This document shows positions 25,156-34,333 of a DNA stretch of 64,000 nucleotides, in pieces. Below the pieces are notes generated by a model that was given only the letters and a program-made list of their open reading frames with translations, did no database searches and was not told the origin of the DNA. The translations under genes were made by a program, and so were the position numbers. The DNA lies in the NCBI GenBank assembly GCA_942492835.1, contig OW818645.1, positions 992,001 through 1,056,000 on the forward strand, given 5' to 3'. How positions within the stretch are numbered: position 1 is the first letter of the stretch; each line of letters starts with the position of its first letter. The stretch comes from GWB2-37-7 sp942492835 (GTDB lineage Bacteria; Bacillota; Clostridia; Lutisporales; Lutisporaceae).

Positions 25156-25728
25156 CTAATTCCATTCATAAAGCTTTTCATATATATTAATATTTTTATT
25201 TACTCTCTCCACAAAGTTACTAGTTTCTTTAAAAGGAATATAATCCAGATTTTTCCCATCTCTGCTTAATTCCTTATTATCTAACCATTTATCTACATTT
25301 CCACTGCCTCCGTTGTAGGCGGCAAACCCTAATTTCTGATTATTATTATAATAATCAAATAAATGTCTTATATACCAGCATCCAAATCTTATATTAATCT
25401 CAGGATCAAATAGCATATCCTCATTATAATTCTTAATCTCTAGTTTATTTGCTATCCAGCTTCCAGTGCTTGGTGTTATTTGCATAAGCCCTTTAGCTCC
25501 CTTATTTGATTCTGCAAATATGTCAAAGTTGCTTTCTGTCTTTATAATTGCAGCTACAAGGGGTGCAGGAAGCTCATATTCTTCTGCGTATTTTGATATA
25601 TCCTCCTCATAATGCAGTGGATATATCATTTTCACAATGACTGGTATCTGCAGCATAGCAAAATAAGCTATACAAAGCAATATTACAGCCATTATCAAAT
25701 TCATTTTTTTTCGTTTTTTCAATTGCAT
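25156..25728 (-). CDS. Membrane-anchored lytic transglycosylase (SLT domain)
   Basis: 190 residues. N-terminal signal anchor (about 10-32), then an SLT domain with catalytic glutamate in IIKTESNFD (about residue 64), GAKGLMQITP and the AYNGGSGNV motif. Cuts peptidoglycan on the outer face of the membrane. It begins 12 bases after coaE ends and has a GGAGAG ribosome binding site, so polA-coaE-slt form a likely operon. Its domain order is more compact than the enzyme at 11145-11729, which lacks the anchor. Confidence 0.9.
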   Translation of the reverse strand: MQLKKRKKMNLIMAVILLCIAYFAMLQIPVIVKMIYPLHYEEDISKYAEEYELPAPLVAAIIKTESNFDIFAESNKGAKGLMQITPSTGSWIANKLEIKNYNEDMLFDPEINIRFGCWYIRHLFDYYNNNQKLGFAAYNGGSGNVDKWLDNKELSRDGKNLDYIPFKETSNFVERVNKNINIYEKLYEWN

Positions 25729-25740
25729 ATCTCTCCTAGA

Positions 25741-26328
25741 CTACATATTATGCCACAACTCACTTACCTTTTCTTTAACTTTATCCAATGTCTGCGTATT
25801 ATCTATAACAACATTGGCATATTGCATTCTTTGTTCATTTGTTATTTGTGCGTTTATTCTGTTTTGTGCATTATTTCGAGATAATTTATCACGATCCATC
25901 AGCCGAATAAGCTGAGTTTCTTTATCAACTACAACTAGCCAAATACAGTCAACATACTTATATAAACCCGTTTCTATTAAAATAGCAGCATCTACTACTA
26001 CAGCTTTCTTGTTCTCTTTCTCATAAAATGAAATTATATCTTTTACCTTTTTTATTATCTCAGGATGAGTTATTTGATTCAATAGTGTAAGCTTTTTATG
26101 ATCAGAAAACACTACATTACCGAGCTTTTTTCTGTTTATGCTGCCATCTGGCATCAAAATGTCCTCACCAAAATTCTCTATTATCTTATTATATGCAGTC
26201 TCACCCTGGACTACAACATCCCTGGCAACCAAATCAGCATCTATAACAACTGCTCCAAGCTCCTTTAGTATGTTGGATACGGTACTTTTCCCGCTTGCAA
26301 TACCTCCTGTAAGTCCTATAGTCTTCAT
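25741..26328 (-). CDS. coaE: Dephospho-CoA kinase
   Basis: 195 residues. P-loop GLTGGIASGKST at about 5-16, dephospho-CoA binding segment VIDADLVARDVV (about 28-39) and the family segment VVDAAILIETG. Catalyses the last step of coenzyme A synthesis. Preceded by GAGGTGG; it follows polA by 39 bases, a gene order (polA-coaE) common in Firmicutes. Confidence 0.95.
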   Translation of the reverse strand: MKTIGLTGGIASGKSTVSNILKELGAVVIDADLVARDVVVQGETAYNKIIENFGEDILMPDGSINRKKLGNVVFSDHKKLTLLNQITHPEIIKKVKDIISFYEKENKKAVVVDAAILIETGLYKYVDCIWLVVVDKETQLIRLMDRDKLSRNNAQNRINAQITNEQRMQYANVVIDNTQTLDKVKEKVSELWHNM

Positions 26329-26367
26329 CTAAACCACCTCTTGCTCTTGCTTATACTACTGTGTATG

Positions 26368-28977
26368 TTATTTTGCATCATACCAGTTATTGCCTGTATT
26401 AACGTCAGCTGTTAGAGGAATCTTCAAATTCATAGCTTGCTGCATGTTTCTAACAACAAGCTCTTTAACCTGCTCTACCTCTGAAATATGAGCTTCAACA
26501 ATCAATTCGTCATGAACCTGGAGAATCAGCTTACTTTTTAGCTTTCTTTCTTTCAATTCATTAAAAACCTTTATCATAGCTATCTTTATTATGTCAGCAG
26601 CACTTCCTTGAATAGGGGTATTCATTGCGATTCTTTCTCCCATACCTCGTTGTATAGCATTTCTTGAGAGTATTTCAGGAATATATCTTCTTCTATTCAA
26701 CAAGGTGACTACATATCCCTTTTCTTTAGCTTCTACAATTGTATTGTCCATATACTGTTTTACATTGGGATATCTATTAAAATAACTATCAATATAAAGC
26801 TTTGCTTCCTTCTTTGGAATTTTTAAATCTCTTGACAATCCATAATCGCTGATACCATATACTATGCCAAAGTTTACTGCCTTTGCTCGACCTCTCATCA
26901 AAGAATTAACCTGATCCTTAGGCACATTAAACACTTCACTTGCTGTTCTGGTATGTATATCCTCATTATTAACAAAAGCGTCAATAAACGTTTCATCTCC
27001 AGATATGTGAGCAAGAACTCTAAGCTCTATTTGTGAGTAGTCGGCATCTACCAAGGTATAGTCTGAATTGCTAGAAACAAAAACCTTTCTGATTTTTCTT
27101 CCATTCTCTGTCTTTATTGGTATATTTTGCAGATTAGGCTCTGTACTGCTAAGTCGTCCCGTAGCAGTTGCTGTTTGATTTAACTTACTGTGTATTTTGC
27201 CTGTCATTGGGTTTATAACATTTATCATACCATCAATATAAGTTGACTTTATTTTTAGAAGCTGTCTATATTCTAGAAGCTTCTCAATTATCTGATGCTT
27301 GCCTAGCAATGCTTCTAATACCTCAACATCAGTGGAGTAGCCTGTTTTGGTCTTTTTTATAACTGGTAGTCCTAGCTTTTCAAAAAGAATGACTCCCAGC
27401 TGTTTGGTAGAGTTTATATTAAAGCTTTCCTCTGCATCCTTATAAATACTATTAGTTAGCGCATCTATTTGTGTCGAAAACTCCACAGATAGTTCCTCTA
27501 ACATTGACTTGTCAACCTTAAAGCCTGTGTGCTCCATATCTGCCAAAACACTTAGCAGAGGAAGCTCCACTTCATAATAAAGCTTATCTAAGGAATCGTC
27601 CTTAAGCTTTTGCTGCATAGGAGCAATAAGTCTTTCTATAGCAGTCACACTGTCAGCATACTTTCCCTCTTCACTGCCGTCCTTAGCTTTATAATCTGCA
27701 AAGCTTTCTTGTAGTATATCTCTACTTATATCTCCTAGATTATACGTGCCCTTTGAAGGATCAAGTACATACGCAGCTATCATCGTGTCAAAGCTAATGT
27801 TATTTACACTTATATCGTATTCCATAAGCTGTAGAACATCTTGTTTTATATCGTGACCTGACTTTGCAATTTTTTTATTCTCCATTAGCTGCTTTAAGTA
27901 ATCAATAGTTTCACTCTTTATATCAAAGCAATAGGTTTCCCCAGATATATTAAGATATGCCTTAAGTATACTATATCTTTCACCTACTAGCTTAAAGGCT
28001 ATAGCTCCTGCTGTATTAGCTCTATTTATGAGCTCATCTAAGTCAGCTGATGATAAAGCTTGTTTTATTTTGATAATTTGATGCTCTTCTATAGTAGGCT
28101 GTGCTTTTCCTTCTGCTTCCATCTTGTTTATAAGGTTCTTAAATTCCAGCTCTTTAAAGTATTCATATAGTTTTTGACTATCTGGAGTATTTAACTGAAA
28201 TTCATCAATACTCATATCTATAGGCACATTTCTTATTATTGTAGCCAGCTTTTTAGAGAAAATCGCTTGTTCCCTAAATGTTTCAAGGTTTTCTCTTACC
28301 TTGTTCTTTTTGATCTCAGAGCTATGCTCTAGTGTATTTTCTAATGTTTCATACTGTTTTATTAGTGATAACGCGGTTTTCTCTCCTATGCCAGGTACTC
28401 CTGGTATATTGTCTGATGCATCTCCCATAAGTCCTTTCATGTCAGTAACCTGTTCAGGAGTGATCTCGTATACTTCCATCAGCTTATCTCTATCAAACTC
28501 CACCATTTCACTTATTCCCTTTTTGGTCATAAAAACATGAACATGCTGGTTTATAAGCTGAAAAGCATCTTTATCTCCTGTAACTATCAAGGCTTCTATT
28601 TCTTTGCTGCTGCATAGCTGTGAGACAGTACCGATTATATCATCAGCTTCGTAGCCGTCAATCTCCATTTGTTTTATGTTCATGGCAGCAATTATTTCCT
28701 TAAGCACAGGTATCTGCTCTACCATATCCTCAGACATTTTTTGTCTTCCTGCTTTATATTCTGCGTACTCCTTATGTCTTAGAGTAGGAGCCTTTCGGTC
28801 AAAAGCGATGCCTATATGTGTTGGCTTAAGCTCATCTATAAGCTTATACAGCATATTGATGAAGCCATATATAACATTTGTATGCAGTCCCTTTGAGTTT
28901 GTCAAGGGTGGCAAGGCATAAAATGCCCTGTGCATAAGACTGTTGCCATCTATAATTACAAGTTTTTCCTTGTTCAT
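26368..28977 (-). CDS. polA: DNA polymerase I
   Basis: 869 residues. 5'-3' exonuclease/flap domain (about 1-290) with the metal-binding acidic residues visible (IIDGNSL; DGYEADD; GDKDAFQL), an exonuclease-like middle domain, and a complete polymerase domain: motif A DADYSQIELRVLAHISGD, motif B RGRAKAVNFGIVYG, motif C QVHDELIVEA. The middle domain lacks the DxE motif (AIAFKLVGERY occupies its place), so 3'-5' proofreading is probably lost, as in many Gram-positive PolI enzymes. Works in Okazaki fragment maturation and excision repair. Confidence 0.96.
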   Translation of the reverse strand: MNKEKLVIIDGNSLMHRAFYALPPLTNSKGLHTNVIYGFINMLYKLIDELKPTHIGIAFDRKAPTLRHKEYAEYKAGRQKMSEDMVEQIPVLKEIIAAMNIKQMEIDGYEADDIIGTVSQLCSSKEIEALIVTGDKDAFQLINQHVHVFMTKKGISEMVEFDRDKLMEVYEITPEQVTDMKGLMGDASDNIPGVPGIGEKTALSLIKQYETLENTLEHSSEIKKNKVRENLETFREQAIFSKKLATIIRNVPIDMSIDEFQLNTPDSQKLYEYFKELEFKNLINKMEAEGKAQPTIEEHQIIKIKQALSSADLDELINRANTAGAIAFKLVGERYSILKAYLNISGETYCFDIKSETIDYLKQLMENKKIAKSGHDIKQDVLQLMEYDISVNNISFDTMIAAYVLDPSKGTYNLGDISRDILQESFADYKAKDGSEEGKYADSVTAIERLIAPMQQKLKDDSLDKLYYEVELPLLSVLADMEHTGFKVDKSMLEELSVEFSTQIDALTNSIYKDAEESFNINSTKQLGVILFEKLGLPVIKKTKTGYSTDVEVLEALLGKHQIIEKLLEYRQLLKIKSTYIDGMINVINPMTGKIHSKLNQTATATGRLSSTEPNLQNIPIKTENGRKIRKVFVSSNSDYTLVDADYSQIELRVLAHISGDETFIDAFVNNEDIHTRTASEVFNVPKDQVNSLMRGRAKAVNFGIVYGISDYGLSRDLKIPKKEAKLYIDSYFNRYPNVKQYMDNTIVEAKEKGYVVTLLNRRRYIPEILSRNAIQRGMGERIAMNTPIQGSAADIIKIAMIKVFNELKERKLKSKLILQVHDELIVEAHISEVEQVKELVVRNMQQAMNLKIPLTADVNTGNNWYDAK

Positions 28978-29100
28978 AAGTAAACTCCTCCGTTTATCCT
29001 TTGTATAATATTTATTGTACCCAATATCCCTTGCTATTTCTATAGTAAAATGTAAATATCAAAGTATTTCCTTATATATAATTTACTTTGTATAAAAAAA

Positions 29101-29124
29101 ATCCGACGTACGTCGGATTAAAGT
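29101..29124 (-). terminator. Terminator of the sigma/anti-sigma operon
   Basis: Perfect 10-bp palindromic hairpin (ATCCGACGTA/TACGTCGGAT) ending just past the stop codon of the DUF4349 gene, with a T run on the minus strand (A run at 29093-29100). Confidence 0.85.
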
Positions 29125-30401
29125 TACTTCTTTCTTTTTTTGATGAAGTATATTGCCAGTACTGTACCTACTACCAATATCAAAATATAGGGCAATGCTG
29201 ATACTAGAAATACAAACAACCATGCCATACCATTTTTTATACTGTTTATTGTGTTAATTAAGCCTTGTTTGGCACGATTCCATACGCTTCCAGTATCTAT
29301 CCTCTCTAACTTTGCATCTTTCTCTTCTGTTAAATTAATATATATTGTAGAGTATTCCACCTGTTCATCCCAACGCTTCAGATCACCTTGCATAATATCA
29401 ATATCTGTTCTTATTCGGTTCAGCTCAGTTTCTATCCTAAGTATTTCGTCAACATTCTGTGCTTTTGATAACAAATCCTTATAAGTCTTTTCTTGTATCT
29501 TAAGATTGCTTAATCTTGACTCCATATCCATATACTGTTTAGTAATATCATTGCCATTGGTACTTTGATTTATTACCGTTCCCATGGTTATGATGTTTTG
29601 AAAGGTATTGTCATATCTATCTGCCGGTATCTTTATAGTAATGCTGCCAAATTTAGTTGTTTTTTCTTTAATTTTTTCTGCCTCTGCTACAGTTGTTGTC
29701 CCAGGCTCTACTGTACCCTCCACATAAGAGCTCTCAACATAGCCTCCAAGCTGTTCAGTTATTTTAGTTATCTCATTTATTCTGCTCTGTAGATCAAAGA
29801 CCTTTAGAGATATATTACCATTCTTTATAATTTTTCTAGCAGTATTTGTATCTGTGGCAGCTTCCTCATATTTTTGCATATTATTGCTTCCATCACCGGA
29901 TGCCACGTTCTCAGTAAATTGAATTCCAGCCTGTTTAGTACTTGTTAAACCTGGCACTGCTGTCACAGATGGTTCTGATGTATCTGCCATCATATCGTAA
30001 GAAACATCTCTATCTCCATAGTTCGCCTCTGAGCTTTGTGCCAATTGTCCTTTAGTCGTCGGTGCGTTTAGCGCTCCAAAAGCTATAGCAAATATTAATA
30101 CCACTGCAACAGAACTAGCTGTAATGGTCTGCCATCTATTCTTTCTGATAAAACTTGAAAATCTTCGGGATTTGCTTTCTTTGGCTTTTTGCAGTTTGTT
30201 ATGAAGTTCTTCCCTGAAATCCTCTGGAAGCTCTACTTCATCTATATCGCTGCACTCTTTTACTATATCCATTAGTAACTCATATTCCTCTTTACACTCC
30301 GTGCACTCTGCAATATGCTTTTCAAATTTAATTTTATCTACTTCGTTTATTTCATTGTCGATATATGCAGACATTAATTCTCTTATATGTTCACATTTCA
30401 T
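29124..30401 (-). CDS. Anti-sigma factor with zinc-finger domain and DUF4349 extracellular domain
   Basis: 425 residues. N-terminal zf-HC2 anti-sigma domain with the zinc motif H29-x3-C33-x2-C36 (EKHIAECTECKEE), a linker, transmembrane helix at about 95-117, an extracellular DUF4349 domain (about 185-385) with a coiled-coil section (MDMESRLSNLKIQEKTYKDL), and a second transmembrane helix at about 395-420. DUF4349 proteins are found in many Gram-positives with unknown ligands. It begins 1 base after the sigma factor stop, so it likely sequesters that sigma factor at the membrane and releases it on a cell-envelope signal. Confidence 0.88.
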   Translation of the reverse strand: MKCEHIRELMSAYIDNEINEVDKIKFEKHIAECTECKEEYELLMDIVKECSDIDEVELPEDFREELHNKLQKAKESKSRRFSSFIRKNRWQTITASSVAVVLIFAIAFGALNAPTTKGQLAQSSEANYGDRDVSYDMMADTSEPSVTAVPGLTSTKQAGIQFTENVASGDGSNNMQKYEEAATDTNTARKIIKNGNISLKVFDLQSRINEITKITEQLGGYVESSYVEGTVEPGTTTVAEAEKIKEKTTKFGSITIKIPADRYDNTFQNIITMGTVINQSTNGNDITKQYMDMESRLSNLKIQEKTYKDLLSKAQNVDEILRIETELNRIRTDIDIMQGDLKRWDEQVEYSTIYINLTEEKDAKLERIDTGSVWNRAKQGLINTINSIKNGMAWLFVFLVSALPYILILVVGTVLAIYFIKKRKK

Positions 30402-30402
30402 G

Positions 30403-31017
30403 CTAATCCCTCCTTTCCGTTATATAGACGTCACCGTGGCTTGAAAGTTCCAAAGCGGTCTTTAACTTATCTTTAAGTGTATTTCTACCTCTATTAATTC
30501 TAGATTTTACAGTTCCAATAGAACAGCAGAGTATATTTGCAATCTCTTCATAGCTGAAGCCCTGTATATCCCGCAACACTATAACTGTTTTATATTCTTC
30601 ACTCAATTCATTTATTGACTTTAATACTATCCTCTTCTTCTCAGTTCTTATATATGCTTCTTCAGGTGTATCATCATCTGAGGCAGTTTCAAAATGTATT
30701 TGTCCATTTTCAGTTTCGTATGTGCCATCAAGGGATACCGTTTCGATTTTCTTTTTCTTCCTTATCTCATCTAAACAAACATTGGTAACTATTCTATACA
30801 TCCATGTAGAAAAAGAGGATTGCTCCTTAAAACCTTCTATAGATTTAAAAATTCTGATAAATGCTTCTTGGCACATATCTTTGGCATCTTCTTGATTTCC
30901 CATTACCCGCAGGGCGATATTATATGCCTTTTTCTGATAATCAAAAATCAATTGTTCAAAAGCTTCAATATCACCTGACTTGCTTCTTTTAACGAGAAGC
31001 TTATCTATGTCATTCAT
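30403..31017 (-). CDS. ECF-type RNA polymerase sigma factor (SigW-like)
   Basis: 204 residues. Region 2 with AYNIALRVMGNQEDAKDMCQEAFIRIF and STWMYRIVTNVCLDE (about 30-90), region 4 with IVLRDIQGFSYEEIANILCCSIGTVKSRINRGR (about 145-180; helix-turn-helix). No extra domains. Partner of the anti-sigma factor encoded next. An upstream site recognised by itself was not identified in the AT-rich 31018-31180 region. Confidence 0.93.
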   Translation of the reverse strand: MNDIDKLLVKRSKSGDIEAFEQLIFDYQKKAYNIALRVMGNQEDAKDMCQEAFIRIFKSIEGFKEQSSFSTWMYRIVTNVCLDEIRKKKKIETVSLDGTYETENGQIHFETASDDDTPEEAYIRTEKKRIVLKSINELSEEYKTVIVLRDIQGFSYEEIANILCCSIGTVKSRINRGRNTLKDKLKTALELSSHGDVYITERRD

Positions 31018-31182
31018 TCACGCTGCCCTCCTTAGAAAAACTTTGAATTATTATATTTTAATTTTACTACATTTGTAAAATAATACCCAATAAAATTAGT
31101 ATTATATATAGACGAAATAATATTAATTTTGTTCCAATAAAAAAAATTATATAAATATTAAACAATTGTTAAAATATATCTA

Positions 31183-31211
31183 TTGCTTTTTATGTATACA
31201 TGTATTATAAT
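31183..31211 (+). promoter_or_regulatory. Promoter of tRNA-Leu(CAA)
   Basis: TTGCTT (31183-31188), 17-base spacer, TATAAT (31206-31211), 13 bases upstream of the mature tRNA 5' end. Confidence 0.8.
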
Positions 31212-31224
31212 AAGTAACGTAGTT

Positions 31225-31311
31225 GCCGAAGTGGTGAAATTGGCAGACGCACTGGACTCAAAATCCAGCGGTAGTGATACCATACCGGTTCAAGTCCGGT
31301 CTTCGGCACCA
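31225..31311 (+). tRNA. tRNA-Leu (anticodon CAA)
   Basis: 87 bases including encoded CCA. Acceptor stem GCCGAAG/CTTCGGC, anticodon stem CTGGA/TCCAG with loop CTCAAAA (anticodon CAA, decodes UUG), long variable arm, T-loop TTCAAGT. Intact, with its own promoter and terminator. Confidence 0.97.
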
Positions 31312-31344
31312 ATATATTTCAAACATAATATACATAAAGAAATA

Positions 31345-31380
31345 AAGAACTGCATTATTATGGCAGTTCTTCTTTTTTTG
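31345..31380 (+). terminator. Terminator of tRNA-Leu(CAA)
   Basis: 9-bp inverted repeat (31345-31353 with 31363-31371) followed by a T run (31371-31379). Confidence 0.85.
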
Positions 31381-31413
31381 TTGTTTATGCATTTTTTAAG
31401 TTTAATTATGATT

Positions 31414-31446
31414 AAAGAGCTGCACTATTGCAGCTCTTCTTTTATT
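31414..31446. terminator. Hairpin at convergent end of the CBS/CorC gene
   Basis: 10-bp perfect inverted repeat AAGAGCTGCA...TGCAGCTCTT with a 4-base loop and T-rich sequence on the plus strand. The CBS/CorC gene ends within it. It is a second barrier for transcripts from the tRNA and possibly the stop for the minus-strand gene. Confidence 0.6.
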
Positions 31447-32759
31447 TGTTGATCATTTAACTTTTGAATTTTTATTCTAGATATTCTTTTATCATCTACT
31501 TCTTCAATTCTTAAAGAAGTAGTCCTAAACTGTACCTCGTCTCCTACATCTGGCATTTTACCAGAAAGGCTAAGTACTATACCGCTTATAGTATCAAATT
31601 CTTCTTCAGGCAAATCTGTATCCATTATATCATTAATATCGCTTACGCTTAGCATACCGTTTACAATGTAAGTATTTTCATCTATTTTTTCATAGTCAAG
31701 AATTACATCATCATACTCGTCAAATATGTTGCCTACAATTTCTTCTAATAGGTCTTCAATTGTTATTAATCCGGCCGTTCCGCCGTACTCATCAATTACT
31801 ATAGCAATATGCTTCTTAGATTTTTGCATTTCTTTGAAAAGCTCATCTATTTTCTTATATTCAGGTACAAAATATACAGATCTTACTATATCCTTTAAGG
31901 AAATTTTCCACTCAGTGTTTTTCTTAATTAAAGCAAATAAATCCTTAATATATAGTATTCCGATTATGTTATCTGTAGAATCCTCATAAACTGGTATCCT
32001 TGAGAAGCTCTCTTCTATTATTATATCAAGTATTTCATCTACTGTTGCGTCTATTGAAACAGCTACTATATCTGTCCTAGGAGTCATTACTTCCTTTGCC
32101 ACTGTATCGTCAAACTCAAAAATACTATTTATCATGTCAGTCTCAGTCTCTTGAAAAATACCTTTTTCTTCCCCGACATTTATCATAAGTCGAATTTCTT
32201 CTTCTGTAATTTGTGAATTTTCTACATTGTTTGTTCCACCTAGCATTCTTGCTATAATATTTGTAGCCCATGATAAAGCTTTAACCATTGGAGCTGCTAT
32301 CTTAAATAACACTCTAATGGGCTTTGCAACAGCTAATGCAATTTTTTCAGATTTTTCTAAAGCCATTCTCTTCGGAACCAGTTCTCCTAATACCAAAGTA
32401 AAAAATCCTATAATTGCAGTAACAAAAAGTGTTGCAATTCCTCCTGCAGAAGCAGTAATAACAGATATATTTAGACTCCTCAAGAACTCTGCTAAACTTT
32501 TTGACAATGTCTGAGCACCTATAGCACTGGCTAAAAATCCTGCAAAGGTAATACCGATTTGTATGGTTGCCAAAAGCTTGCTGGGTTCTTCAAGAAACTT
32601 TTCGATTAATATAGCCGATTTGTTACCTTTGTCAATTAAAGGCTTGAGTCTCGCTTGTCTAACTGATACAATTGCCATTTCAGAGGCAGCAAAAAAAGCG
32701 TTTACTCCAATCAGCAAAAATATCACTATAATCTGCGACCACAAGTCACTACTATCCAT
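31425..32759 (-). CDS. Hemolysin-family/CorC-type membrane protein with CBS pair
   Basis: 444 residues. DUF21/CNNM transmembrane domain (about 1-190; four hydrophobic segments), two CBS domains (about 215-335; VMTPRTDIVAVSID and IVIDEYGGTAGLITIEDLLEEIVGNI), and a C-terminal CorC_HlyC FAD-PCMH-like domain (about 350-435; EEEFDTISGIVLSLSG). Members are implicated in Mg2+ or Na+ efflux; the 'hemolysin' label is historical. Monocistronic. Confidence 0.92.
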   Translation of the reverse strand: MDSSDLWSQIIVIFLLIGVNAFFAASEMAIVSVRQARLKPLIDKGNKSAILIEKFLEEPSKLLATIQIGITFAGFLASAIGAQTLSKSLAEFLRSLNISVITASAGGIATLFVTAIIGFFTLVLGELVPKRMALEKSEKIALAVAKPIRVLFKIAAPMVKALSWATNIIARMLGGTNNVENSQITEEEIRLMINVGEEKGIFQETETDMINSIFEFDDTVAKEVMTPRTDIVAVSIDATVDEILDIIIEESFSRIPVYEDSTDNIIGILYIKDLFALIKKNTEWKISLKDIVRSVYFVPEYKKIDELFKEMQKSKKHIAIVIDEYGGTAGLITIEDLLEEIVGNIFDEYDDVILDYEKIDENTYIVNGMLSVSDINDIMDTDLPEEEFDTISGIVLSLSGKMPDVGDEVQFRTTSLRIEEVDDKRISRIKIQKLNDQQIKEELQ

Positions 32760-32995
32760 TAAATAATTCCCCCTAGTATAATCGTTGTAATTATTATTAT
32801 ACTATTTATTTTAGCTTGAATACAAATGAATATTGTGTAAAAATTGTCCAATCAGTTAAATCTCAACCTAAAACTCAATCAAAATTGATATCAAGTGCTA
32901 AATTCTCTATGTATCTATTATTTTCTCTTAAATTCGGAATTTTAAGCCTATTTATATTTTAAAATATAAATATATATCTCATAAAGCAAGGATTC
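32760..32995. other. Gene-free AT-rich region
   Basis: About 235 bases between the CBS/CorC gene start and the small ORF at 32996. No ORF with a ribosome binding site on either strand; it should hold the promoter of the CBS/CorC gene. Confidence 0.5.
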
Positions 32996-33026
32996 TCAGC
33001 TTCCCTTGCTTAAGAATCCTTGCTCA
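32984..33026 (-). terminator. Terminator of the small-protein cluster
   Basis: 12-bp perfect inverted repeat (32985-32996 with 33013-33024) with a 16-base loop. It contains the stop codon of the small ORF at 32996-33175 and is followed on the minus strand by a moderately T-rich stretch. Confidence 0.65.
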
Positions 33027-33175
33027 AAACCAGATATAAATATTATTAGAAGCATGAGTTTTAAATATTTGTCACACTTGTTCTCTATACAAAACAATAT
33101 GAGTATGAATAATATGAATTTATCCTCTGCACTTAATCTTTTGAGTAGCTTGAGCACTATCTGTTCATAGCCCAT
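32996..33175 (-). CDS. Small hydrophobic protein, last gene of the small-protein cluster
   Basis: 59 residues, starting MGYEQIVLKLLKRLSAED. An amphipathic N-terminal helix is followed by two hydrophobic stretches (FILFILILFCIE; KLMLLIIFISGF), so probably membrane-associated. The ATG follows the stop of the preceding gene directly (TAAATG) and the ribosome binding site AAGGTGGGA lies inside that gene's last codons, which supports a real, coupled gene. I recognise no family. Confidence 0.6.
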   Translation of the reverse strand: MGYEQIVLKLLKRLSAEDKFILFILILFCIENKCDKYLKLMLLIIFISGFEQGFLSKGS

Positions 33176-33766
33176 TTAGTTTCCCACCTTATTCGTAAAT
33201 CCATCAAATAATGCCATTAAGCTGATAATTTTTATACAGTCATCTATGCTTTTTTGTCTTTTTTCTGATATAAAGGGCTTCATGGAATTTAAAAACACAA
33301 CTCTATTATCTTTTTTATTTCCTTCAAATGCCTTTCCCATTATAGAATTTAATAAACCATTATTATCAAGAAGCGCAGGAGTAAAGGCATCGGGTTCGGT
33401 TCTTATTTCATCTGAATTTTCATCATCTATTTCCTTTTTTTTTTGAGAATCAATACCGCCAAGTAACATACCCATCAGTTGATTCTTAAGTCCTTCCATA
33501 TCATTATTTTTTAGCATGTTCGCCAATTTTTCGCTGTCTCCGCCCTTGTTATGACTCAAATAATTAATTAAATCCTCTTTTAGTCCATCAATATCACCTT
33601 TATTGATTTTTTCCTTTACTTTTGGATCAATATTGCTTTTACTTATTTCATTCATAAGCATATCTTTCATATCATTTTGTGATAAGTTATCCATGTCTAC
33701 TCCCGGTAACTTTTCTTGCACTTTTTTCTTAAGCATGTTGATATCCTCACTTTTCCCATATGGCAC
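33176..33766 (-). CDS. Uncharacterised helical protein in the small-protein cluster
   Basis: 196 residues, GTG start with GGGGGG six bases upstream. Charged and helix-rich with short repeated patterns of the type KINKGDIDGLKEDL / MLKNNDMEGLKNQL (about 58-100), suggesting a small helical repeat. No signal peptide or membrane helix. The C-terminal ~60 residues form a more conserved-looking helical block (FISEKRQKSIDDCIKIISLM). It couples to the small hydrophobic ORF downstream. Family unknown. Confidence 0.65.
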   Translation of the reverse strand: MPYGKSEDINMLKKKVQEKLPGVDMDNLSQNDMKDMLMNEISKSNIDPKVKEKINKGDIDGLKEDLINYLSHNKGGDSEKLANMLKNNDMEGLKNQLMGMLLGGIDSQKKKEIDDENSDEIRTEPDAFTPALLDNNGLLNSIMGKAFEGNKKDNRVVFLNSMKPFISEKRQKSIDDCIKIISLMALFDGFTNKVGN

Positions 33767-33806
33767 ACAAAACCCCCCTCTCTCTTTTTAATTATTTTTA
33801 CTTCTG

Positions 33807-33986
33807 TTAATATGCAAGCCTTCTTCTCTCTTTTCCATCATGATTTCGTCTGTGTACATACTCAAGGTTCTCCTTCTCTTCTACCTTATCAGTAATCTTT
33901 TTCTCCTTTTTGTTTGGAAAGAGGAAGAAAACAATAAATAATATTGCAAGTATCCAAATGATATTATCATCTAAATCAAAGCCCAT
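33807..33986 (-). CDS. Small single-helix membrane protein with charged tail
   Basis: 59 residues: MGFDLDDNIIWILAILFIVFFLFPNK forms an acidic N-terminus and one transmembrane helix, followed by a strongly charged tail rich in K, E and R. ATG at 33986 chosen because AAAGGGGGT lies six bases upstream; the longer frame from 34094 crosses a terminator hairpin and is unlikely. Part of the small hydrophobic protein cluster. Confidence 0.65.
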   Translation of the reverse strand: MGFDLDDNIIWILAILFIVFFLFPNKKEKKITDKVEEKENLEYVHRRNHDGKERRRLAY

Positions 33987-34083
33987 GCTATTACCCCCTT
34001 TGCCACATACTCCCTTAATTTCATAGTATTCTGCCGAACAAGTTTGGTTACAGCTATGTTTTAAAAAATGCGCAAAAAAAAAT

Positions 34084-34119
34084 AATAGGTACAAGCAACT
34101 GTTGCTGCTTGTACCTATT
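34084..34119 (-). terminator. Terminator within the small-protein cluster
   Basis: 14-bp perfect inverted repeat (34084-34097 with 34106-34119) with 8-base loop; the minus strand continues into ATTATTTTTTTT. It separates the four paralogues and the Gly/Leu-rich gene from the three downstream genes. Confidence 0.85.
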
Positions 34120-34124
34120 TATCC

Positions 34125-34295
34125 TTATAACCCTAATCCAAAAGTTCTTCCAAATCCTCCAAATGCAATTATAGCCAGTATAATTATGAAGAAGAAGTTA
34201 TTCTCTCTACCAAATCCACATGCTAGCAGTATGAAAAGAAGCAGGAGTAGTAGAAAACCATTGTCGCAACCAAATGCACCTAGTAATTCGCCCAT
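34125..34295 (-). CDS. Small hydrophobic paralogue A
   Basis: 56 residues, GGAGGTG ribosome binding site. N-terminus MGELLGAFGCDNG, then core FLLLLLLFILLACGFGR, ENN, FFFIIILAIIAFGGFGRTFG and a short tail GL. Two very hydrophobic helices are separated by a short polar Gly-Arg-Glu/Asp-Asn turn. The core is almost identical to proteins at 34643, 34946 and 35224. It is reminiscent of YjcZ-type sporulation proteins and other tiny spore-associated hydrophobic proteins, but I cannot assign it to that family. Confidence 0.7.
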   Translation of the reverse strand: MGELLGAFGCDNGFLLLLLLFILLACGFGRENNFFFIIILAIIAFGGFGRTFGLGL

Positions 34296-34333
34296 AGCTA
34301 CACCTCCTTATTTAGTTATATTTTTATTCTTCT

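Noticed and set aside
31321..31452. ORF running through tRNA-Leu(CAA)
   Set aside because: The frame overlaps the tRNA and terminators and has no start with a ribosome binding site.
33987..34094. Upstream extension of the small single-helix protein
   Set aside because: The extension crosses a terminator hairpin, has no ribosome binding site, and the internal ATG has an excellent one.
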